Part shown: positions 45,001 to 54,659 of the stretch, one piece after another
How the letters are laid out: every line of letters starts with the position of its first letter
Numbering within the stretch: position 1 is the stretch's first letter
Source of the DNA: Neoechinorhynchus agilis
Taxonomy: Eukaryota; Acanthocephala
Reading direction: 5' to 3'
NCBI GenBank assembly: GCA_051530055.1
Contig: CM121341.1
Coordinates: forward strand, 2,852,001 to 2,916,000
Length of the DNA stretch: 64,000 nucleotides
Notes under the pieces: model-generated
What the model saw: the letters and a program-made list of their open reading frames with translations, nothing else
Database searches by the model: none
Told to the model about the DNA's origin: nothing
Program-made: the position numbers and the translations under genes

Positions 45001-45367
45001 ATAAATGATGAAAAGACAAAAATCTTCAACTCAATTTGACGACATTAACACTACGACCGATTTATACGAGCAGACATCATCTGAGAAATTAAATAAATTT
45101 GCCTATCAATACGACGGCGTTTCTAATAGTGAAGCGGGAAACTTTAATTCAATGAGTGAATCGTACGCCGGAGATCAAGATTTAAATACTAGAAATATCG
45201 AAAATGATATTTATTCAGCGGAAATAAATGATGAAGAGCAAAAATCTTCAACTCAATTTTACGACATTAACATTACGACCGATTTATACGGCGAATCGTC
45301 CGCCGGAGATCAAGATTTAACTACTAGAAATATCGAAAATGATATTTATTCAAATAAATTAAATTAA
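42037..45367 (+). CDS. Secreted acidic protein made of 74-residue tandem repeats; 3' half frame-disrupted
   Basis: From the ATG at 42,037 the product opens with a hydrophobic leader (GVFILFFSQSLSASIG), then a unique acidic stretch, then repeats of 74 residues (222 bp) beginning about 42,360, each with NDIYSAEINDEE, SSTQFDDINTTTDLYE, KLNKFAYQYDG and NSMSESYAGDQDLNTGN. About thirteen units reach to 45,360. They are almost identical in DNA, which shows recent expansion. The frame stays open for 440 codons to 43,359; beyond that several units have short losses, many in runs of one base (for example 43,351, 43,362 and 43,386), and the frame is split into shorter pieces. The last unit ends DIYSNKLN and a stop. 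Composition (Asp, Glu, Ser, Thr, Tyr, Asn; no Cys) suggests a disordered secreted or surface protein. Function unknown. Confidence 0.7.
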
Positions 45368-45559
45368 ATCAACTTTTATTATTTTTGAGAAACAATTTTT
45401 TATAATAGTTTCAAATGATAACTCTATAAGTATTGTTGTTTTCGCGACGCTTCTCACCCAGGCATTTATTTGATCGAATTTTCGAGACTCGTCGGTCTCC
45501 TCTTCGGGTGTTGTAAACATCTAAAACACAAACAAGCGCTCGCTCATCATCAATTTCCG

Positions 45560-47570
45560 TTTTGACTCAGGACCCCGGGTCCGTCATGCCCGTTAGCAGA
45601 GGCGCAATTTTCCGTACTGCTACCCTGGGGGGAACGTAGGTCGTGAGCGGATATCTGTGGTTGATAACTTCAGGTTCACATTCCCGCTCTTTGGACTCCA
45701 TTATGAGCCTTCGTTGTAGGTGATCCTAACTCACCAACATTGCTGCATTTTCACATCCGATAGAGTGCGAGTTTTCGGGTTAACATGTTTCCTCTGTCGG
45801 AGGTAATATGACTTGGTACACCGAACCGAGCGACCCAGGTGCCGAGGAAAGCCTTTACGCAGGTCTCCGCAGTGATGTCGCTCGCCGTTACGGCCTCGGG
45901 CCACCGCGTGTGTCGGTGGACCATGGTTAGCAGGTATTTGAATCCGTTGGGGGGTGGAAGGGGTCCAACCAAGTCTACGTGAACTTGGGCGAAGCGGGTG
46001 GCCGGCAGCCAGAATGCAAAGAGGTCGCTCTTGACATGTCTGTGGACTTTGGACCGCTGGCAGGGGACGCAGGCCCTCGACCATGGGCGGACGTTCTTTG
46101 CCAGGCTGTGCCACACAAACTGTTGGCCCCGGGGTGCGCAGTGTCGTGGATGAGGTGGAAGATCCGGCTGCGTCAGGCAAGCGGAAGCCACGGCCTGGGT
46201 GGTCCGTGGAGACGTCGCAGAGCAAGGCCGGTCCTGCCTGGGAGATATCCTTATTTTCAGCTGCTGTACTATCCTTTCCCTGATCCATGCAAATCGAGTA
46301 GATGAGATACGAGAAGCTCTTCGGGAGTACGAAGTGACAGCCGAGATTACATGCCTCATCGGTCGCCGTACAGACTGTCTGGCAGGTAATGTACTCGTCG
46401 TCGGCCTCCTGGTCCGCGGCAAACCGTTCGTAGTCGATTCCCAGGGAGACGCCGGACACCACTGGAGGACCCGGCTACGTGGCGGATGTTAGAGGTGTAC
46501 TCCGCAATGAATGCAAAGTGCCGCTGTTGACGGGCTGAGGTCGGAGTGGACTTCTTGGTCAGGCTGAACGTGAGTGACTTGTAGTCGGTGAAGATCGTGA
46601 ACTCGCGTCCCTCGACCTGGGGGAGAGTGTTTGGCCGCGAGGAACATAGCCAAGAGCTCCTTGTCAAAAGTGCTGTATCGCGTCTCGGCATCGTGAAGCT
46701 TCCTGCTGAAGAAAGAGAGGGGCTGCCAGGTGCCGCCTTGGGTCCGTTGCTGGAGGGCTGCGCCGACTGCCAGGTCCGAGGTATCGGTGACGATGGCGAG
46801 CGCTGCTTCTGTGTTGGGGTGAGCACGGAGGGGCGCTTGTGCCAGTAGCTCCTTGGTGTCCTGGAAGGCCTGCGACGACTCTGGGTACCACGGGACTGTG
46901 TTGTTCTTGGCCTTGGAGCCGACGTGCAGAACTCGGTGCAGTTGACCATCACCAGGAATCTTTGTTGCTCTATCATCGTTGAAGGCTTGGGCAACTCGCG
47001 AATGCTCTTCACCTTGTCGGGTAGGGGAGCGATGGCGGCGCCCGAGACCGTGTGGCAAAGGAAATCGACGGCGCTGAGTCCGAACCTGCATTTCTCCGCG
47101 TTGATGACGAGGCCGAACTCCTGTAGTCGTTTGAGGAGTACCTCCAGGTGTCTGAGGTGTTCCGCCCAGTTGCGGGAAGCAACGAGGACGTCGTCGATGT
47201 AGACGAAAATGTACGGTAGGTCGCCTAGGACGGAGTCCATGAACCTCTGGAAAATCTGGGCGCTGTTGCGTAGACCGAATGGCATCCGAGTGTACTCCCA
47301 AAGGCCGAATGGGGTGATGATCGCCGTCCTTGGAATGTTCTCCGGGGCCACTGGCATCTGGTGATAGCCCTTAACCAAGTCGATCTTTGAAAACGCCGAG
47401 CATCCGTGCAGATTGGCGACAAAATCGTTGACGTGCGACAGAGGATACCTGTCTGGCTCCGTTGCATCGTTCACTTGTCTGTAGTCGCCGCAAGGACGCT
47501 TGGTTCCGTCAGCCTTGTCGACTGTGTGAAGGGGACTCGACCACTCACAGCCTACGGCGCCCCTTCACCC
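45560..47570 (-). mobile_element. Ty3/gypsy retrotransposon fossil (RT, RNase H, integrase)
   Basis: Read on the minus strand, the order is reverse transcriptase (KIDLVKGYHQMPV, MPFGLRNSAQIFQRFMD, FVYIDDVLVAS), RNase H region, then integrase (zinc-binding and core region, HVDLVGPLPPPNG, TDRGN). This is the Ty3/gypsy (Metaviridae-like) domain order. The copy is broken, with several breaks, and no paired LTRs or gag were recognised. Its GC content is clearly higher than the surroundings. A LINE family A fragment begins where its 5' part stops. It is a fossil of moderate age. Confidence 0.9.
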
Positions 47571-47599
47571 CTGATTTATAATCGGAATATTATCTAGCC

Positions 47600-47945
47600 C
47601 CAACGCAGAGTGCAACAGAATGACCCCCCTCGGCCCGATAGGCTTCTCCATTGCTATCAATCCATTGGTGAGATCACTAAAATTGAACTTCAACGCGTGG
47701 TACCTGGACGACGGCACCCTGGGAGGCAACCCTTTATCTGTTCTGGATGATCTTAACCGCATCGCCGAGATCAGCTCCAAGATAGGCCTCGAGTTTAAGA
47801 GCTCAAAGTGTGAATTGCTACTCCAGAATATGGACGAAACAGAAAGCTCGCAGGTACACGAGCAATTCAAAAGTGTCGCTCCAGGCATCAAACGAATCAA
47901 TATTTGCGACTTCAGTCTCCTGGGTTTCGGCCCGGTAATGAACAG
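47600..47945 (+). mobile_element. LINE family A RT fragment
   Basis: Reads PLGPIGFSIAINPLVRSLK, FNAWYLDDGTLGGNP, ISSKIGLEFKSSKCELLL and SLLGFGPV, the RT palm (YLDDG catalytic box) of the family seen at 9.7 and 52 kb. It starts next to the gypsy fossil and ends where Penelope-like sequence begins. Confidence 0.85.
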
Positions 47946-48735
47946 AGTGCTAACGATTTCATGGAGCATCTCAACCTTTAACATTATCGAATCAAATTCA
48001 CCATGAATAGATGCGATAAAATTGGAAGGTTGCCGTTTCTAGATGTGTTGATTCAGAAAAAATGGAACACGAATTACTACCTCCGTCTACAGAAAGCCAA
48101 CTGGAACAAATAATTGTATAATTTGGAACAGTGCCCATAATAAGAGCACAAAAGTTGGTACATTCCGAGGCTTTCTGCGCCTCGGAGATGAGATCCACAA
48201 TTTTCAGCAAGTTTGGGTACCCCAAAGATGTTCTTACTTCAGCGCGAGAGCAAGTGGACCGAACGACGAACAATCAGTCAAACGAAACATTCATAGGACC
48301 GAATCGAATGGACCTGTGCATTGGAGTCCCGGAGATGGACCCACAAACCAACTCTTGGCGTAACAGAATCTCTATGATGATTAAGAACAGCGGTCTGCCG
48401 ATAAAACGCCAATTTTATTTTCAACCTTCAGTGCTGATAGGAAACCTAATTTTCCGGAAACTCACCAGAAGGTGGAAAAGAGGGCTGCTGTCTACAAAGT
48501 TTCTTATGGCCGATGCACTAGCAATTACATTGGACAAACAAGCAGGAATCCTAAAAAGAGATTGGCAGAACATAAACGGTCCAAGACTCAGAAGGTGGTA
48601 TCGTCGAATACAAACTGACCAGTGGCCAATTATGACCAGACAATGTTTTTAGCAAGTGACCATAATAACTTTCGACGCTTAATTGAGGAAGCCTTCTTAA
48701 TCAAAGAACAAAAACCGGACATGAATGACTAACGA
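47946..48735 (+). mobile_element. Second Penelope-like fragment (RT end, GIY-YIG)
   Basis: In different frames the sequence gives FTMNRCDKIGRLPFLDVLIQ, the end of a Penelope RT, and at about 48,480-48,600 AAVYKVSYGRCTSNYIGQTS followed by RNPKKRLAEHK, a GIY-YIG nuclease with its Arg and Glu-His context. It differs strongly from the element at 10.1-11.3 kb, so a second lineage is present. Frame changes show it is dead. Confidence 0.8.
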
Positions 48736-48835
48736 GATTACAAACTCTTTCTTCATAGCTAACAAAAAAGGGAGCGAACAAAATCTGCCTTAACCGAGTG
48801 TGTGAGAGAAATAATTACTTAACCACTTGTATTTT

Positions 48836-48990
48836 AGAACTGATGATGAACCCGACGAGGTTCGCAGAACGTCTTTAATCGAAATAATCACTTACCGCGG
48901 GTGTGGACTACTAAACAATAATTCCAATCACATTCCCCGGTACCTCACATATCGACATTAACATATCCATTGTGTAATTGTCTCAGTTTT
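48836..48990 (+). repeat. Penelope 3' tail, copy 1
   Basis: After the fragment comes CTGATGATGAACCC with a short stem (AACC/GGTT) and then a tail repeated at 49,880-49,990 ('cgaggttcgcagaacgtc' and on). Its CTGATGA and hairpin resemble a degenerate hammerhead core. Confidence 0.6.
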
Positions 48991-49869
48991 GTATTGCAGA
49001 GATTTACTTAGAAATCAAGGATCCGCCAATATGTAGTAATTTTAAGAACTGAAGCTACCGATTTCTGCTCAAAAATGAATAAAAAGCAGAGTTCTTAAAG
49101 TAAAAAACTTTGTTTCTCAAAATACATAAAAAGCAGAGTTCTTAGACTAAAAAAACTTTGTTTCTCAAAATACATGCTTTTGCAAAATTTTTATGAAAAT
49201 CGTAGGACTAGAGACCAAAGACCTTAACTTGATACAATTAAATCATACGAAAACGAAGCGACGCAAAGACTTTGGAGAAAGGCATTAAAGATTTTGTCGA
49301 ATTAGTCTTAAGCCAATCAGTTAGAAATTTCTCCTAATTCGTTGGAATCCAATTAGAAAAATGCGCCACGCGGTAGCGCAACAAACGCAATTCGTATCAT
49401 GCAGAGGCACTAATGTTTGTTGTGAAAGTGTTTGAAGATTGAAAAGGAATTTATTCAATCCGATTGACTTCGGAGGCACAATCTTGTACGCTTCTACATC
49501 AAGATTCCTTGTAAGTATGAAGAAAAAATAAAATGTAGCTTTTCCCTAATGAAAGTTCGTCCTTGATAAAGGCACAGATCCGTTCCTATTTTATAAACGA
49601 ACTTGAATTTATACATAAAAATGATCGAGCTGTATTTCCCAAACGAATTTTTTTATCGGTGTCATGATTATTAAAATGTGAAAGGAAAAGATGGTCTCAT
49701 TTCTTGAAAATCAAGAAATATAGCACAGGCGAAATACGTTTTGAAAATCTTAAATTCGAAATTTCGACGTAAAAGATTGTGCTCCCCTACCGAAACATTA
49801 TAGTTTTAATAAAATTCCTAAAATTTTCCGTCCTGTATTTAGAATTCATCAGTTATAAAATACAAGTGG

Positions 49870-49992
49870 ATGAATGTCCCCGGCGAGGTTCGCAGAACGT
49901 CTTTAATCGAAATCATCATTTACCGCGGGTGTGGACTTCTAAACAATAATTCCAATCACATTATTTGCCACATAACATATCGACATTAACAT
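49870..49992 (+). repeat. Penelope 3' tail, copy 2 (solo)
   Basis: About 110 bp nearly identical to 48,855-48,970, here without any nuclease sequence upstream. The interval 48,990-49,870 otherwise shows only a short local repeat ('aaagcagagttctta', near 49,081 and 49,127) and no gene. Confidence 0.65.
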
Positions 49993-50085
49993 TTTCTTTT
50001 GTTTAATATTATACAAAGTCCTTGGATTTTCAAAATTGTAGTACCTTCTGGGGTTTGCAGATTAAAACTTTTATTTGTCGAACAG

Positions 50086-50249
50086 CAAACCCTTCCCCAC
50101 CACGAATGATAACCACCCACACGAACACTCACATCAATGTTACCACGCAACTGCGAGCAACTGTTCACAGTTTCGTCACTGCAAAAATGAAGTGACATTG
50201 ATGTGAGTGTTCGTGTGGGTGGTCATTATTTGTGTTGGGGAAGGGTTTG
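50086..50249. mobile_element. Foldback/MITE-like hairpin with 55-bp arms
   Basis: The left arm (50,086-50,140, starting CAAACCCTTCCCCACCAC) and right arm (50,195-50,249) are inverted repeats with a few mismatches, separated by a 54-bp loop. Size (164 bp) and long terminal inversion suit a short non-autonomous DNA element or a structured RNA. No other copy is in the window. From 50,250 to 51,055 no gene was seen. Confidence 0.75.
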
Positions 50250-51055
50250 TTCCGCATAAAATGTTTGCGTCTTGTGAAATTATTTAAAAGATCAATGATT
50301 TCCTGAAACTTGCAGACAAATTCTTGAGGAGTTGGTTGGTAGCTAAGTTGCTCGTTCTACGTAAACCAGGATTCTTTGCTTTCATGAAATGGCCCAAAGC
50401 GCTCATTCTTCGTCTTACTGTCCGACGTGAGCAACCGTTCCGGTAGTTTCGTCAATATCTCTTCGTCGTCACTTGTGGTAATCGGCATTTATTCGATCAA
50501 AACCCAAAATCACTTATGCTCACAATATTGTTTTATAAGCAAACTTTGTAGCGATCGATTTGTAGCTTCATCGCAGATATAAGAATAAATATCGAGAGAT
50601 CGATTAGTTCAATAAACCAAAATTTGTCCTTCGTGTTTTGTTAGAGAATGCGGATTGCATGTATTTTGTGGAAGATGTTATGGTGAGCATAGAAATGGAT
50701 TTCAAAGGGCGTGTCAAAACTGTCAAGAAATGCGAAGTGATTATTTCGGGGAAAATGGCTTTTCATCGATAGCAAACCAAAAGTAGCGTCAGCTTTTGGG
50801 ATTGGTAAGACAAGAGTAGGAGTGATGATGGCTGATAAGTTTAAGAGTGCATGGAATCGATGTTTTTTAAAAACCTTGAACTAAAACGAAAATAATTACA
50901 CTATTTTTCGATTAAATGGTCACATTATGATTTCATTAAATTGGCCAATGATCGAAATGGCAATAAAAGTTTCAAAAAAGAGAAAGTGGATAAAACTGTG
51001 CAACCCTTTTATGAACAAAAACTTCTTTGTACGATAATTCGATCGAAATGTTTGT

Positions 51056-51799
51056 TCACTTATCGCCGATAATCCGCCGAACACAATCAATGGCGTAATT
51101 TCCGTTATTTTGGATAATTCCAGATCTCAGCAATGCCTCGTTTTCTTCATGAGAAACCACAATAGCGTACTCGCCGGCCAAAGTTCTGTATAAGACAATT
51201 GCCGGTTCTGATACCTTGAGAACTCGACCATCTTTTAAAATGACATTACCAGTAGCCACTTGATTCTTAACTTCAAGTATAAAAGTCTGTCTTTGTTTTG
51301 AAGTGATCATCGATGGAGAGCAATAGTTCGATGGGGTCTTCGGTTGACCCAGCCTGGACTGTCTATGACCGATTTTTCTATTAGTCATCGATGACGCCAC
51401 GATTGCATTTATTCGATAGGATTAATATAACAAGAATCATCATTAATCCAATCTTGATTTTATATGCTTACTTATTTCGGTATTGATTCTACTACTTATT
51501 GGTGTTTTCTTCACTGGAGTAACAAGTGCACTGAAGAGTGGAACAAACGGCTTAAGATCAATGGCATTTGTACCGCGATTGATTCGATTATTGTCACAAA
51601 ACACTCTATGGCCGTATAAATGTTCAACTGACTTCTTATACAATTGGAATTGAAGTCTAAAATGCCTTTCCTTCTTGTTGAATTGAATGTCGATTGTGTT
51701 CAAAAATGTACGAAGTTTCCGTTTGGATTGCGCCTTTATTGTCGTCAATGAAACGGTTTGTTGCATTTCTCCTCTCGCCTGCGAACGAGTAGTTGGCAT
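51056..51799 (-). CDS. Two-exon gene, possibly borealin-like
   Basis: On the minus strand, exon 1 runs from the ATG at 51,799 (MPTTRSQARGEMQQ) to a donor (A/GTAAGC) near 51,470; exon 2 lies within 51,056-51,370 and ends GNYAIDCVRRIIGDK. Exon 1 has KRKLRTFLNTIDIQFNKKER and a following helix ending VEHLYGHRV, which resembles the N-terminal helical bundle of borealin, a chromosomal passenger complex subunit. Exon 2 has a beta-rich end (VATGNVILKDGRVLKVS) that could match the borealin C-terminal domain. The similarity is faint, and the splice phase was not resolved. Treat the name as a hypothesis. Confidence 0.5.
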
Positions 51800-51849
51800 C
51801 TTGCGGATTCTACAAAAAAACGTTAAACTTTTGAGAATTTTTACCACAT

Positions 51850-52085
51850 ATACAAATTAATCGATTCAAAGCTTCAATTCTGTTAAGCTAACACACAGAG
51901 TGAATTTGTAAAATATAATAAAATTTTTCTTTCCAATAAACAATCCGAAAAACGTTATTGAATCGTACATCAGAAACATACCCACCGGCGACCAATGTCC
52001 AATTGTTTTCTACAGTCCTTCCAGATCGATAGCGCGGGTTTAATTAACCGGTAAACTTAACGGAAAATGACGTCAATCTGTGACG
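51850..52085. other. Flank between minus-strand gene and LINE debris
   Basis: AT-rich. It would contain the promoter of the gene ending at 51,799, but no site is distinct. Confidence 0.4.
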
Positions 52086-52660
52086 AATGATTATCCGGGA
52101 AAAACAATTAAATTCTCGGTACCTCATTTGGTCCGAAAGAGGAGTACAGCAGGGAGGCCCTCTCGGTCCAATCGCATTCTCCCTAACAGTAAATCCAATA
52201 GCGCATTCTCTCCATTGCAGCTTCAACGCTTGGTACTTGGTTGACGCTACGCTCGGAGGTGACCCTCCGTTGTACTGCGCGATTTGGAGACGCTGATTAG
52301 GGAGACCTCGAAGATGGGCATTGAGCTCAATGCTGGAAAATGTGAGCTCCTTGTATTGAATATTGGAGACGCCGCTAAAGTCAAAGAATTAATGGCTGGG
52401 TTCGAGGCCGTAGCTCCAGGTCTGAAACTCATGACTCCAGAGCAACTAAGCCTCCTGGGTAGTTGCGTCTTTGTTAAAATGTGGAAGATGAGATCGGCCG
52501 TATCATACCGAAACTTTCGTTGCTGGGCGATAGTGTGAACGGAGACAAAACTTTTCCCTCGGAATTTTCTTCGCTATCGGTTGACTTCCCTCAAACGATC
52601 CAAGAAAGTCTGACAAGGCAAGGTCTACTAGCGCCTGAATGCCCAATCCCCTAGATTACA
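52086..52660 (+). mobile_element. LINE family A RT fragment, plus orientation
   Basis: Reads SERGVQQGGPLGPIAFSLTV, FNAWYLVDATLGGDP and then MGIELNAGKCELLVLNIGDA and LSLLGSCVF. The catalytic box has become YLVDA, so it is dead. Its left edge carries 25 bp that match the 3' coding end of WDR74. Confidence 0.85.
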
Positions 52661-53130
52661 CAGGCAATGAAGCTTGTCGCCACGCCTCATCTGAGAGCTG
52701 GACCGTTAAAATACGCTGGAGAGAAGCCCTCACCTTGCCGTCGAGCTTAGCCAATCCTTCCTTATGTTTGAAGAATATTGCTGTGCGGACCTTATATAAC
52801 GATTTCGGGATAAAGAGTGCGTTCTTTATCAGAAATAACGCTTCGTGAGCTGAGAGAGCGCTCACCCTATCGCACAGCAACGAAAGTTTCGGTATGATAT
52901 GGCCGATCTCATCTTCCACATTTGAATCGAAGACGCAACTACCCAGGAGGCTGAGTTTTTCCCGAGTCACGAGTTTCAGGCCTGGAGCTACGGCCTCGAA
53001 CCCAGCCATTAGTTCTTTGACTTTGGCGGCGTATCCAATATTCAATACAAGGAGCTCATATTTTCCAGCATCGAGCTCAATGCCCATTCTCGAGATCTCC
53101 CTAATCTGGCTTGTGATTGAATGAAGATGA
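52656..53130 (-). mobile_element. LINE family A RT fragment, minus orientation
   Basis: On the minus strand: ISRMGIELDAGKYELLVLN, LSLLGSCVFDSN, then IPKSLYKVRTAIFFKHKEGL and LSDEAWRQASLPV. It overlaps in content with the plus-strand copy next to it, forming a head-to-head pair. It supplies the link between RT and the C-terminal part seen at 23.8 kb. Confidence 0.85.
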
Positions 53131-53240
53131 AAAAGAAAGAGGATTCTCGATGGTAAGATCTTTGTATTGAATAAAATATAATATTGTGAATTTTCTAAAC
53201 AAAACATATTTTTTTCGAACATACATAATTTATAGTTTCA

Positions 53241-53368
53241 TCAGCGCTCCCATTCATCGGCGCTGGCCAAAATGCTAGCCGCATTGCCCCGCTGCACCGC
53301 AATGCTTATTTTTTGCGCCAAGAACGACGTCGATCTTGGCTCTCCAGTCGCTGCGTAGATTCGTAAAT
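53241..53368 (-). mobile_element. LINE family A C-terminal scrap
   Basis: On the minus strand ATGEPRSTSFLAQKIS then AVQRGNAASIL and ADEWER with a stop. This gives the reference end for interpreting the 314-bp arrays. It abuts the right arm of the WDR74 inverted duplication at about 53,366. Confidence 0.85.
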
Positions 53369-53584
53369 AAAATAACCGTTTTTTGAAGTCATTCAGTAGA
53401 CTATTTACCGTGAAATATCGAGAGAAGAAGATTTGGGATGCATCGAAAACTTTCTTTGGCTTGTCATTGAACGAAGATGAAAAAAGGAGAGAATTCTCGA
53501 TGGTAAATTTTTTTGAAAAAATATACAAAATCTAAGACGAAGATTTACTTGTCATGTAGATACAGATTCGAAGGCCTCAAGCAT

Positions 53585-54400
53585 CTAAGAACAACAAATG
53601 CATTCAATCCGGGAAAAGCAATTAAATTCTCTGTTTAAAGTGCCATCATCAAGAGAATGGATCCTTAGGATTCCTTCCAAGCCGCCACTGACGACATATC
53701 GATCCTTCCAAATACTCAAAGCCCGGATACTCCCAGCGGCTCCTTTAAAAGATCGTTTTGGTTGTTTCGTGAATCGAAGGTCGAGCTCAAAGACACGTCC
53801 AGTCCCCGTGCCAATCAATATTCGATCGAATTGGCCAACGGAAAACAGGGATCGAGCAAAAGACACTTCGGGCAATCGAATGACGGGTTTCTCGCTTTCA
53901 ATCGAATAAACTAACAGTCCTCCTGAACTGAGAGCAACGGTTAACAGTTTCTCAGAATTGGTAAGATCGACAATTTCGGATTGAGTTGAACGGGACGAAT
54001 AGCTCATTGTTGAAGATTCCATGTCCCAAACGCGTAATCGATCACTGGCGATCGCTAACTGATTATTGGATATTTGCTTCATTTTCCTAATGTTCGAGCC
54101 GTCATTGAATCCGTTTAGAGGTTCTCCTTTAAAGAAGAGATCGTTAATTCCACAGGCGAAGAGACCTTCACTTCTATGAGCCAACCCACGAACGGATTCG
54201 CCGATTTCGAATAGGTCCTTTGATTTTGAGCCGGAAATCTTACCGACTTTCCCGGACCTACGGCCATAATACGGACCGGGAACAATAACGCTGACCGCTT
54301 CGGTCCTCTCAAGGTTGTCCGAGATAATCTCAAGTTCTTTTTCCGGCTCACGAAGACATTTTAACCGGGAATTGTGGCAGCCAAGCCATAACGTGGACAT
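53585..54400 (-). CDS. WDR74: WDR74-like WD40 protein, copy 2
   Basis: Same 271-residue frame as at 21,691-22,506, on the opposite strand, with one residue changed (IRALSIW here, IRALNIW there). Both copies are open and both keep upstream flank of several hundred bases, so both could be expressed. As in copy 1 the basic tail of the family is missing. Confidence 0.85.
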   Translation of the reverse strand: MSTLWLGCHNSRLKCLREPEKELEIISDNLERTEAVSVIVPGPYYGRRSGKVGKISGSKSKDLFEIGESVRGLAHRSEGLFACGINDLFFKGEPLNGFNDGSNIRKMKQISNNQLAIASDRLRVWDMESSTMSYSSRSTQSEIVDLTNSEKLLTVALSSGGLLVYSIESEKPVIRLPEVSFARSLFSVGQFDRILIGTGTGRVFELDLRFTKQPKRSFKGAAGSIRALSIWKDRYVVSGGLEGILRIHSLDDGTLNREFNCFSRIECICCS

Positions 54401-54659
54401 TGCGATATCGTAAAAGGTTTTAAATACAAGTTTCCCATTCTAAGGAAAGACGAAAGAATAAAATGATCGCGATATTTCTGAACGAAAATCAATGTTTATT
54501 AAAAATGATGGCCACCAAAATCAGGGTTAAGATTTCCTATTGTTTGAGTAGTATATAATTTCGTAGTATTTTTATACGATTATTCAAATTAAAAATCATT
54601 TCTCTTTCGTTTTTCGGACCATTTGTGAATTTTTTATTAATATTTCTCATTTTAGCTGT

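Noticed and set aside
45979-47202. Plus-strand open frames over the gypsy fossil
   Set aside because: They are antisense shadows created by high GC over the real minus-strand domains.
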